Shown: positions 6,738 through 12,745 of the stretch, in pieces | How positions within the stretch are numbered: position 1 is the stretch's first letter | How the letters are laid out: each line of letters opens with the position of its first letter | Assembly: GCA_900768805.1 (NCBI GenBank) | Contig: CAAGEF010000050.1 | Coordinates: 1 to 12,745, forward strand | Source of the DNA: Clostridia bacterium | Lineage (GTDB): Bacteria; Bacillota; Clostridia; TANB77; CAG-508 | DNA: 12,745 bases | Direction of reading: 5' to 3' | The notes under the pieces: generated by a model | Seen by the model: the letters and a program-made list of their open reading frames with translations, nothing else | The model's database searches: none | Told to the model about the DNA's origin: nothing | Position numbers and translations under genes: made by a program

Positions 6738-8121
6738 TGTCCGTTTCCTCATCTAATATCTTCTTAGCTTCTTCTTCACTTAAACCAGCCTTTAAAAGCA
6801 TTTTTAAAGCATAGTCCTTATCTTTATCATTGTTGGAATTATCCTCGCTTATAGGCTTGTTTTCGTTTGAATTATCAGGTGTTTCTTCTTGTGTTTTAGC
6901 ACCTGCATTATTTAATTGATATTGATTAGCAATTTTTACATCAACATAATTCAATGACATTACTCTTGTATTACCATCTTCATCATCAATAGGTGGATAA
7001 CCAAATATTTCTAACGCTTGATTTTTTGTAATTGCTCCCATATCTCTTAAATAAATAGCTTGTTCTAATTGTTGTTGGTTTGTCATTGTTTCTAATCGGT
7101 TATGATAGAATCTTATTCTATTACCACCATTAATTTTTTGTTGACTAAACAAACACTTTGTAAATGATTGATTAAACATTACTATTAAAGGCTCTAATGT
7201 AGTTTCATAGAATGCTCTTTTTTGCTCTGCAGTTGCCGTTCCATTTAACAATTCAATTGGTACACCATAATTTCTTAATACCTTTGAATCAAGAAACTCT
7301 AATGTTTCTTTATCAACTTGCTTTATATTTCTAGTGATTGGCAGAAACTCGGCTTTCATATCTAAACCGATAATTCCACTTTCACTATTTTTTAAATGTT
7401 CATTAAATTCATTTATTGCTTGTTCGGTCTTTTCTCCTCCTAGCATTGTGTTATACTTCAAAATACCATTTACACTATAAGAAGTTTCAATTCCTTTTCC
7501 TACACTTTCAAGCAATACATGATTAATTTTAAGTGTTTTTAGTAAAGCTTCATTATTAGGTCTACCATATTTATCTCCACCTTCATAATCATTCAATGCA
7601 TAATTTAATCTAAGGTGGATTACATCACTATATCTAACAGTCAATTCTCTATTTCCTGAAAGCTCGAATTTTATCCAAATAGGATTTCCATTTTCACCTT
7701 CATAATATGTAACAATTCTAGGAATCAATGGAATTAGACTTGTATATTTTTTATAAAGCCTTCCATCATTATCTGTTTCAATTGTATAAGTAGGGTAAAT
7801 ATAGCAATTATAATTTATGTACAATATCCATATACACTTTTCTATAAAATCGCTAGTTGTCATAAGTTCATTAGGATTATTTAATATTCCGTTTATGTCT
7901 CCATTTACAACTTGCTTCATTCCATCTTTTTCTCTTATATGTTTTGGCTCAAGTTTTTTCATTTCTTTAGCGATTGCATTTATTGCTTGTTGCACTGTAT
8001 CACTGTTATAAATGTTATCTCCAAACCTTGAAAACTTTGGTGTAAAACCACTTTGAGAATAAGCATATACTTTATTATTTTCTTCCTTTTTCTTAGGTTT
8101 TAAAAAATCCCAAAACGCCAT
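6727..8121 (-). CDS. Portal protein, HK97 family
   Basis: This 464-residue protein is the portal, the dodecameric ring at one capsid vertex through which DNA is packaged and ejected and onto which terminase and neck proteins dock. Family features include the N-terminal SDTVQQAINAIAKEMKKLE (residues 40-58), a wing region with Ile/Pro-rich strands (about 125-175), and the stem and crown region SVNGILKYNTMLGG through VLRNYGVPIELLNG (about 216-294) followed by AFYETTLEPLIVMFNQ. Beyond about residue 405 the chain becomes Asn/Glu/Asp-rich, then ends with a small helical segment (MLLKAGLSEEEAKKILDEE). The ATG at 8121 is preceded by GAGGTGAT. It is separated from the large terminase by an inserted homing endonuclease gene but is itself intact. 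Confidence 0.97.
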   Translation of the reverse strand: MAFWDFLKPKKKEENNKVYAYSQSGFTPKFSRFGDNIYNSDTVQQAINAIAKEMKKLEPKHIREKDGMKQVVNGDINGILNNPNELMTTSDFIEKCIWILYINYNCYIYPTYTIETDNDGRLYKKYTSLIPLIPRIVTYYEGENGNPIWIKFELSGNRELTVRYSDVIHLRLNYALNDYEGGDKYGRPNNEALLKTLKINHVLLESVGKGIETSYSVNGILKYNTMLGGEKTEQAINEFNEHLKNSESGIIGLDMKAEFLPITRNIKQVDKETLEFLDSKVLRNYGVPIELLNGTATAEQKRAFYETTLEPLIVMFNQSFTKCLFSQQKINGGNRIRFYHNRLETMTNQQQLEQAIYLRDMGAITKNQALEIFGYPPIDDEDGNTRVMSLNYVDVKIANQYQLNNAGAKTQEETPDNSNENKPISEDNSNNDKDKDYALKMLLKAGLSEEEAKKILDEETDNEE

Positions 8122-8152
8122 ATAATCACCTCACTTACATAACCTTTCAATC

Positions 8153-8917
8153 TTATACATATTTCCAATGATAACCACCAGATGTTTCCCTTTTTCCTTT
8201 ACATACATCTGCTATATGCATTCTTTTACCAAAATATTTTTCCGCATCCTTAATAGATGTAAATATCTTTTTTTTCTCTATGCACTCAACTTTTTTTTGG
8301 TGCTTAATCACACATTTTTCTATATGTCCTTTGCTTAATTTTTTTCCTTTATGAGCATCACTTATTTTTTTTCTATGTTCCTCACTTAAAGTTTTTCCTG
8401 TATTCCAAACTTCTCTACCTTTTAAAGATTTACTCATTTTTAATTTTTGTTCATCAGTTAAATGAGTTCCTTTTTTTGGTGAAGGTTTTCCTTTTTTTGC
8501 TTCGCTCATCTTTTTTCTTGACTCTTCACTCATTTTTTTCCCTTTTTGAGGTGAAGGCTTACCTATGTGTGATAATCTTAACTTTTCTATTGTTTCTTTA
8601 GTTCTTACAATACCAGCATTTCCGTGTTCACCGCCAAAAGATTTATTATATCCATATTTAATTTTGTTAGATTTATATATTTTTATTAACTCTATTTCTT
8701 TTTTACACGCTTCATCTTTACTTAATCCATCATATATAATTTCGTGTGTAAAATTATTCCAACCATACCTTTTGATTGCATTCATAAAATGATTGTTATA
8801 TGAATATCCGTGTCCGTTTTGCCATCTTTTTGAGGGATTTTGATTAGTTATTCCTATATAAATCTTTCCACTTGGTGAGGTATGTTTATATACTGTATAA
8901 TTATTTATATTTTCCAT
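8153..8917 (-). CDS. GIY-YIG homing endonuclease with NUMOD3 repeats
   Basis: This 254-residue protein is a free-standing homing endonuclease of the I-TevI / SegA kind, which cuts a specific DNA site and spreads its own gene by repair. The N-terminal GIY-YIG nuclease occupies about residues 7-95: VYKH (9-12) and YIGIT (20-24) are the signature strands, with Arg31, Glu74 and Asn91 in positions of the catalytic Arg, metal-binding Glu and conserved Asn. Residues about 105-200 are four to five basic NUMOD3-type DNA-binding repeats of about 24 residues (S/T-E-E-x-R-K-K-M-S-x-A-x-K-G-K). The C-terminus (about 211-254, ending ETSGGYHWKYV) looks like a NUMOD1/helix-turn-helix module. The ATG at 8917 follows AAGGAGGT, which overlaps the terminase stop. 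Flanking terminase and portal genes are intact, so it is an intergenic insertion, not an intron ORF. It is even richer in A-tracts than its neighbours. Confidence 0.94.
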   Translation of the reverse strand: MENINNYTVYKHTSPSGKIYIGITNQNPSKRWQNGHGYSYNNHFMNAIKRYGWNNFTHEIIYDGLSKDEACKKEIELIKIYKSNKIKYGYNKSFGGEHGNAGIVRTKETIEKLRLSHIGKPSPQKGKKMSEESRKKMSEAKKGKPSPKKGTHLTDEQKLKMSKSLKGREVWNTGKTLSEEHRKKISDAHKGKKLSKGHIEKCVIKHQKKVECIEKKKIFTSIKDAEKYFGKRMHIADVCKGKRETSGGYHWKYV

Positions 8918-8928
8918 AAAATACCTCC

Positions 8929-10656
8929 TTAAAAGATTTTGCTTACAAATTCACTACGATACCTTTTTAATGTAGCGTATAATATTATAAGTGTCACGCT
9001 TCCATCTATTTTTCGGTCTGGCTGTCCTTTGATTTTTTCCGCCATTTGATATCCTTGAGAGTCACTTCGTACGCAAGTGTTCGATAAACACCATTTATCA
9101 ATTGGATTATTATTATAGTTTATTAACTGACTCTTTAAATCGGCTTCAACGCTTTTCATAGGATCACTCATTACAAATCTATTTTGCAATATGATTTCAT
9201 AATCAAAGCCCCATTCATCCATACGATTTTTAAAGTCATTACTAAATCTATCGTCATAACCTGTCATAAATGTTTTGATTCCATATTCTTTATACAAATA
9301 ACCTAACCAATCCGCTACTTTTGTTAAGTCATTTTGATTTCCTTCAGATACTTCTATTAATCCTTGTCTTACCCATTCTTGATAATTCGCTCCGCTATCT
9401 TTAGCACTCTCTAATTTTGCTTCAGGTATAAAATACTTGGTTGCTATATATTTCATATTATCAGGCTCATCAGTATTCGGATTAATAGCCCTTTGTAATA
9501 ACACCTTGCAACAAGTTAAGTCATTAGTAAAACTCAAATCACAAGCTGCAATTGCATAGCATCCTCTAAATTCTTCTAAGCTCCATGCTTCTTGAGGATA
9601 ATTGAAATCACTATCCATTAACCAACTTTCATTAACATTAGATTTAATATTAAAGTCAAAGCATTCAGTTTGAAGCTTTTCACCTTTATCAATTCTACTT
9701 TCAGCAATTTGTTCTAATAAATAGTTAGGATCTTTTACGCTATAAAGAGATGGATTAGATTTTTGCCAAACGCATGGATGGTCTATATCACCCATTGTTT
9801 CAGCAGTAACTGTATAAATTTCTTGTTGGCTATCTTGTGTATATAACCAAATTAACAAACTTTCACTTGAAGCATCAGTTCTTTCACCATCCAATATTGC
9901 TCTAGCTTTCACAAGTTCTTTATCAAGATATCCATCAAACACCATTCCTTCAGTTGTGATATTGATAAACTTTGGATTTGGTTTTAATGACATTGACTTT
10001 ATTAATTTACTTGGTGTTTCTCCTGTTTCAAGTTCATTTGTTTCATCACAAATAGCAAAGTTAATATTTAATCCTAGAATGTTTTTCTTTCTATCAGATA
10101 CCCTTTTAATTTTGCTCTTGTTTTTCTTAAATTCAATTTTATCCCTATTCTTCCTAACACGTTTCATTTTAGGATCAAATTGGTCAGCCATATTTGCTAT
10201 TTCTTCAAATATGATTTTAGATTGCTCATCATTGTTGGCACTACATACAACATCTTTACCAGCACCACCAATCATAAGCTCACAAAATGCTAAAGCAGCA
10301 CATAGAGTTGATTTTCCGTTCTTTCTTGCTATCAACAATAAAGCCCTTTTAAATCTATCTCTTCCTGTTGCTCTAATCTTAAATCCATATAAGCAAGTAA
10401 TAAACGCTTTTTGCCATAACTCAAGTATGAAAGGTTTACCACTAAACGGATCTTTAGAATGTTTACAGAATGTTTCTATAAACTCAATTCTAAAGTTAGG
10501 CTCTTCCAAATCCATATAGTATTTAGGATTATCTAAATCAGCTATATACATTTCTAAGCCTTGCATCATTTCTTGACCTACAATTATCTTGCCTTCATCT
10601 ATTGCCTTCTTATACTCAAGCAACCAATTTACTCGATTTGTCTTTGCTTTAGCCAT
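8929..10656 (-). CDS. terL: Terminase large subunit (packaging ATPase and nuclease)
   Basis: This 575-residue protein is the packaging motor: an N-terminal ATPase translocates DNA through the portal and a C-terminal RNase H-like nuclease cuts concatemers. A deviant Walker A (ARKNGKST, residues 110-117) follows LLLI. Walker B with the catalytic Glu is INFAICDE (198-205), and the TTEG near 234-237 fits the coupling motif. Conserved nuclease acids are probably Asp373 (AIAACDLSF), Asp468 or Asp469 (MTGYDDR) and Asp551 (KIDGS). The length and motif order fit the HK97/phage-1-like TerL group of Gram-positive phages. It starts at ATG 10656, overlapping the preceding gene by 28 bases. Its stop is within the Shine-Dalgarno region of the following homing endonuclease. 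Confidence 0.97.
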   Translation of the reverse strand: MAKAKTNRVNWLLEYKKAIDEGKIIVGQEMMQGLEMYIADLDNPKYYMDLEEPNFRIEFIETFCKHSKDPFSGKPFILELWQKAFITCLYGFKIRATGRDRFKRALLLIARKNGKSTLCAALAFCELMIGGAGKDVVCSANNDEQSKIIFEEIANMADQFDPKMKRVRKNRDKIEFKKNKSKIKRVSDRKKNILGLNINFAICDETNELETGETPSKLIKSMSLKPNPKFINITTEGMVFDGYLDKELVKARAILDGERTDASSESLLIWLYTQDSQQEIYTVTAETMGDIDHPCVWQKSNPSLYSVKDPNYLLEQIAESRIDKGEKLQTECFDFNIKSNVNESWLMDSDFNYPQEAWSLEEFRGCYAIAACDLSFTNDLTCCKVLLQRAINPNTDEPDNMKYIATKYFIPEAKLESAKDSGANYQEWVRQGLIEVSEGNQNDLTKVADWLGYLYKEYGIKTFMTGYDDRFSNDFKNRMDEWGFDYEIILQNRFVMSDPMKSVEADLKSQLINYNNNPIDKWCLSNTCVRSDSQGYQMAEKIKGQPDRKIDGSVTLIILYATLKRYRSEFVSKIF

Positions 10657-10937
10657 AAATCAAAAGCATCCTCTTCTTCTTCAGTTCCATTTTTTAGAAC
10701 GCTCAATAATACTTTAAGGCAATTAATATATTGTTGCTGAAGCTCTTTAAATTGCTTACTTGCACTTGTGGATTTTGTTTCCCCTGTCCTCTTGTTATAA
10801 AGGATAAATGGATATTTCTTTAGTTGTGATAATCTCTTTTCTATAGAAACGACTTCTTCAATTAAAGGATATATCAATGTTTTTTTATCCTCTTCAACAT
10901 TCTCAAATATCTTCTTTAATTCTTCTAGTCTATCCAT
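10629..10937 (-). CDS. Probable small terminase subunit-like protein (P27-like)
   Basis: This 102-residue, mostly helical protein lies directly upstream of the large terminase and overlaps it by 28 bases. This is the usual place for the small terminase, which recognises phage DNA and regulates the large subunit. Two long helices are apparent (about residues 3-38 and 58-84), separated by a loop (YNKRTGETKSTSASKQF) where P27-type small terminases carry a basic polar linker before their second helix. The end is acidic (EEEEDAFDLWLK). It lacks an evident N-terminal helix-turn-helix, so the identification rests on size, position and helical layout. An alternative small terminase candidate is the gene at 12374-12637. 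The ATG at 10937 has AGGAAGTG nearby upstream. Confidence 0.6.
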   Translation of the reverse strand: MDRLEELKKIFENVEEDKKTLIYPLIEEVVSIEKRLSQLKKYPFILYNKRTGETKSTSASKQFKELQQQYINCLKVLLSVLKNGTEEEEDAFDLWLKQRQIE

Positions 10938-10950
10938 TTAATCACTTCCT

Positions 10951-11136
10951 TTAATACAAAATTGATTTTGATATTTCGTTATAGTCATAACCTCTATATT
11001 TACAATAGATTTTAAGTTCTTTCTTCTTTCTTCGTATGCCTTTTAAATAATCATTTCTTAAATACTGACTTTTAGTCTTTTCTATACTTTCATACATGCG
11101 ATTTATTTCTTCGATTTGTTTCTTAACAGCTCTCAT
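10951..11136 (-). CDS. Small basic protein of unknown function
   Basis: I do not recognise this 61-residue protein. It is strongly basic and apparently one long helix (MRAVKKQIEEINRMYESIEK, continuing to about residue 45) followed by YCKYRGYDYNEISKSILY. Such features suggest nucleic acid binding or a structural helix, but no named family is evident. Its ATG overlaps the methyltransferase stop in the arrangement ATGA (11136-11133), a classic translational coupling, and it ends 14 bases before the next gene starts. These features make it a credible real gene despite its length. Similar very small genes are common in phage packaging regions. Confidence 0.58.
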   Translation of the reverse strand: MRAVKKQIEEINRMYESIEKTKSQYLRNDYLKGIRRKKKELKIYCKYRGYDYNEISKSILY

Positions 11137-12389
11137 AACTTAACCGCCTTTTTGCCTGTATACTCTTCATATCTACGAATGATTACATCAACATACTTTG
11201 GATCATATTCACACATATAACAAGTTCTATTTAATTGCTCACATGCTATAAGTGTAGTTCCACTTCCACCAAACAAGTCTAATACTATTTGATTCTTCTT
11301 ACTTGAATTTTTAACAAGTCTTGAAATCAATTTAATAGGTTTCATTGTTGGATGGTCACTATTAACAGTAGGTTTCTTTTCATAAATCGCTGTACTATAT
11401 TCATATAACGATTTTATATATTCTCTCAATTTATCTTCAGGAATTGTTTCAATATCAACACTATCATCTATAATGGTTGATTGTGTTCGGTCATTCACAA
11501 AGTAATGTGAAGCTCCATCTCTCCACCCATACAAGCATGGCTCATGTCTCCATTGATAATCTTGTCTACCTAAAATAAATTGACTTTTAACCCATATTAG
11601 ATTTTCTCTTACTTGTAATCCTACATTCCTACAAGCTTGATTAAATTCTAATGATGAGGTATCAGCATACCAAATATAAAATGCTGCTCCACTATTCATT
11701 GCTTCTTTTCCAACTCTAAATGCTTTAGTTAGAAATTCAACAAATTCACTTTTATCCATATCATCATTTTCAATAGTCATTCCTTGTGAATTTTCTACTG
11801 CAATGTTATATGGTGGATCAGTAACTAATAAATCTGCTCTTTCATAATTCATTAGTTTTTCTATATCTTCCATTTTGGTACTATCTCCACAAATTAATCT
11901 ATGTCTACCTAATTGATAAACATCACCATATTTAGCTTGTGGTTCTTCTATTTCCTCTAGTGCTTCTTCTACATCAAAGTTATCTTCTTCAATTTCTAAA
12001 TTATCTTCTTCAATTTCATCAAGTAAACTTTCTTCTATACCTAATGAAGCCATATCCAAATTTATTTTAGATAATTCTTCTTTTAACTTTTCCATATCCC
12101 AACCACTATTCATTGTTAGTTGGTTATGCACTATTCTATAAGCATTCTTTTGTTCTTCGGTTAAATGCCTTAAAACAATTACTTCTATTTCTTTATAAGC
12201 TAATTCTTTTAAAGCCATTAGCCTACCATGTCCTTCAATAATTACATTGTTTTCATCAACTGCAATTAAATCATTATATCCAAACTCAACAATAGAATTT
12301 TTAATTTGTTCTATCTGTTCTCTTGGATGTTCCTTTGCATTATTTTCATATGCCTTTAATTCTTCCAATGCTATTATTTTAGTTTCCAA
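11133..12389 (-). CDS. ParB-domain / DNA methyltransferase fusion
   Basis: This 418-residue protein joins an N-terminal ParB/Srx-like domain to a C-terminal DNA methyltransferase. Residues about 5-110 contain HPREQIEQIKNSIVEFG and IEGHGRLMALKELAY, the ParB-type core. An acidic linker (about 120-150) precedes the methyltransferase, which has the catalytic motif IV DPPY (191-194, adenine-N6 or cytosine-N4 type) and the S-adenosylmethionine motif I DLFGGSGTT (371-379). Motif IV before motif I is the order of beta-class enzymes. The block H-P-T-M-K-P (346-351) is the usual segment between them. It probably methylates phage DNA to avoid host restriction; target sequence unknown. No cognate restriction enzyme is nearby. 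Initiation is at TTG (12389-12387) with GAGG ten bases upstream, since the ATG at 12396 leads to an immediate stop. It overlaps the upstream gene by 16 bases. Confidence 0.94.
   Translation of the reverse strand: METKIIALEELKAYENNAKEHPREQIEQIKNSIVEFGYNDLIAVDENNVIIEGHGRLMALKELAYKEIEVIVLRHLTEEQKNAYRIVHNQLTMNSGWDMEKLKEELSKINLDMASLGIEESLLDEIEEDNLEIEEDNFDVEEALEEIEEPQAKYGDVYQLGRHRLICGDSTKMEDIEKLMNYERADLLVTDPPYNIAVENSQGMTIENDDMDKSEFVEFLTKAFRVGKEAMNSGAAFYIWYADTSSLEFNQACRNVGLQVRENLIWVKSQFILGRQDYQWRHEPCLYGWRDGASHYFVNDRTQSTIIDDSVDIETIPEDKLREYIKSLYEYSTAIYEKKPTVNSDHPTMKPIKLISRLVKNSSKKNQIVLDLFGGSGTTLIACEQLNRTCYMCEYDPKYVDVIIRRYEEYTGKKAVKL
11980..12021 (-). repeat. Short tandem duplication (2 x 21 bp) in the methyltransferase linker
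   Basis: The plus-strand sequence ttatcttcttcaatttc occurs at 11980-11996 and again at 12001-12017, a 21-base period with 17 identical bases followed by divergence. It encodes the doubled acidic motif EIEEDNLEIEEDN (about residues 125-137) in the linker between the ParB-like and methyltransferase domains. It probably arose by slippage and lies in a flexible, tolerant region. Confidence 0.65.
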
Positions 12390-12637
12390 TTTTCATCAAC
12401 CTCTAATCTTTCTATTGTTTCATCTATCAACTTATCCATTTCATCTATTGAGATTACTTTATTATTTTGAGTTAATAAATATTGAGCAGCTTGTAAATTA
12501 GCTGGTTGAAATTTCTTTGTTCTTACTATTTTCTTTTTAGTACCTTGTGGTGTTTCTTCTACAATAGTTTGAACTTCTTCATATTCATAGCCATTTGCTA
12601 TCTTCTCTATTAGTTGAATTATCTCTATACTACGCAA
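12374..12637 (-). CDS. Small terminase subunit-like protein (C-terminal type)
   Basis: This 87-residue protein resembles the C-terminal portion of phage small terminases. After a helix (IIQLIEKIANGYEYEEV) comes a strand pair with TPQGTKKKIVRTKKF, then PANLQAAQYLLTQNNK, matching the 'ANGE..EE......k..k.v...n..A...L' pattern of Terminase_2-like proteins. The N-terminal helix-turn-helix of full-length small terminases is missing. Initiation is at TTG (12637-12635), eight bases after AGGTG, and two in-frame TAA codons lie just upstream, so the ORF cannot be extended. It overlaps the methyltransferase gene by 16 bases. It may be a short functional small terminase, a regulator of packaging, or a truncated relic whose role passed to the gene at 10629-10937. 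Confidence 0.62.
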   Translation of the reverse strand: MRSIEIIQLIEKIANGYEYEEVQTIVEETPQGTKKKIVRTKKFQPANLQAAQYLLTQNNKVISIDEMDKLIDETIERLEVDENWKLK

Positions 12638-12644
12638 ATAAATT

Positions 12645-12745
12645 TCACCTAATTATTAGAATTTTTAATGATTTATTTACCTTTTCGATTTTTTCCAAAA
12701 AGTTTTGACCAAAATTTGAAAAATGACCTCCGCATGAATTTTTAG
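12645..12745 (-). other. Upstream leader or 3' end of a preceding gene; possible cos/packaging site
   Basis: On the minus strand one frame is open from the window edge to a TGA at 12647-12645 (about 33 codons), overlapping the Shine-Dalgarno sequence of the gene at 12637. It could be the C-terminus of a gene starting outside the window. The same stretch contains GCGGAGGTCATTTTTC (12732-12717) and a nearby GGTCAAAAC, so GGTCA is repeated 18 bases apart next to A/T tracts. Short direct repeats of this kind just upstream of a small terminase gene are what a cos or pac site may look like. I see no firm promoter or terminator. Both readings are inference. Confidence 0.3.

Noticed and set aside
8122..8928. 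Group I intron carrying the GIY-YIG gene
   Set aside because: Terminase and portal are both complete with normal stop and start, and there is no flanking sequence of the size needed for an intron core, so it is a free-standing intergenic gene.
9956..10519. Long open frame on the plus strand opposite the large terminase (187 codons), plus other plus-strand frames such as 1428-1805 and 5687-6016
   Set aside because: They are hydrophobic, low-complexity antisense shadows of well-supported minus-strand genes, with no coherent domain and no place in an otherwise single-strand operon.
1..12745. Stop codon reassignment or an alternative genetic code
   Set aside because: All recognised proteins read through fully with TGG for Trp and end at ordinary TAA, TAG or TGA stops with expected family lengths.

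Overview
The window is one continuous block of the packaging, head and tail genes of a tailed phage or prophage. Every gene I support lies on the minus strand, so transcription runs from the right end (12745) to the left end (1). The DNA is very AT-rich. Genes are packed with overlaps or gaps of a few bases, and nearly every start has a strong AGGAGG-type Shine-Dalgarno sequence. This points to a phage of a low-GC Bacillota host (Clostridia- or Bacilli-like). The gene order and the HK97-type capsid genes indicate a siphovirus-like particle with a long tail. No integrase, repressor or lysis gene is present, so free phage and prophage cannot be told apart.

In transcription order, the packaging region holds: a TTG-initiated small-terminase-like protein (12637-12374); a ParB-domain/DNA methyltransferase fusion (12389-11133, also TTG start); a small basic protein of unknown role (11136-10951); a second small-terminase-like protein (10937-10629); and the large terminase (10656-8929). 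A free-standing GIY-YIG homing endonuclease (8917-8153) sits between terminase and portal. The head region holds the portal (8121-6727), a small unknown protein (6737-6453), the prohead protease (6441-5734) and the major capsid protein with a fused N-terminal scaffolding delta domain (5741-4518). The neck follows: head-tail connector (4470-4213), head closure protein (4211-3858), gp10-like protein (3865-3413) and probable tail terminator (3408-3067). The tail region holds the major tail tube protein (3064-2453), a tail assembly chaperone pair joined by a -1 ribosomal frameshift (2439-1886), and the first 624 codons of the tape measure protein (from 1873, running off the left edge).

Together these genes cut and package DNA (terminase), pass it through the portal into a capsid matured by the protease, seal the capsid with neck proteins, and build a tail tube around the tape measure with chaperone help. 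The methyltransferase probably modifies phage DNA against host restriction.

I did not find a convincingly new biological system. The points most worth a second look are: a textbook A AAA AAC slippery site plus bulged hairpin in the tail chaperone; an exact 44-residue (132 bp) repeat in the tape measure with proline spacing 18/11/15; a well-formed internal ribosome binding site and in-frame ATG at the delta-domain boundary of the capsid gene; an unidentified protein between portal and protease; and two competing small-terminase candidates.
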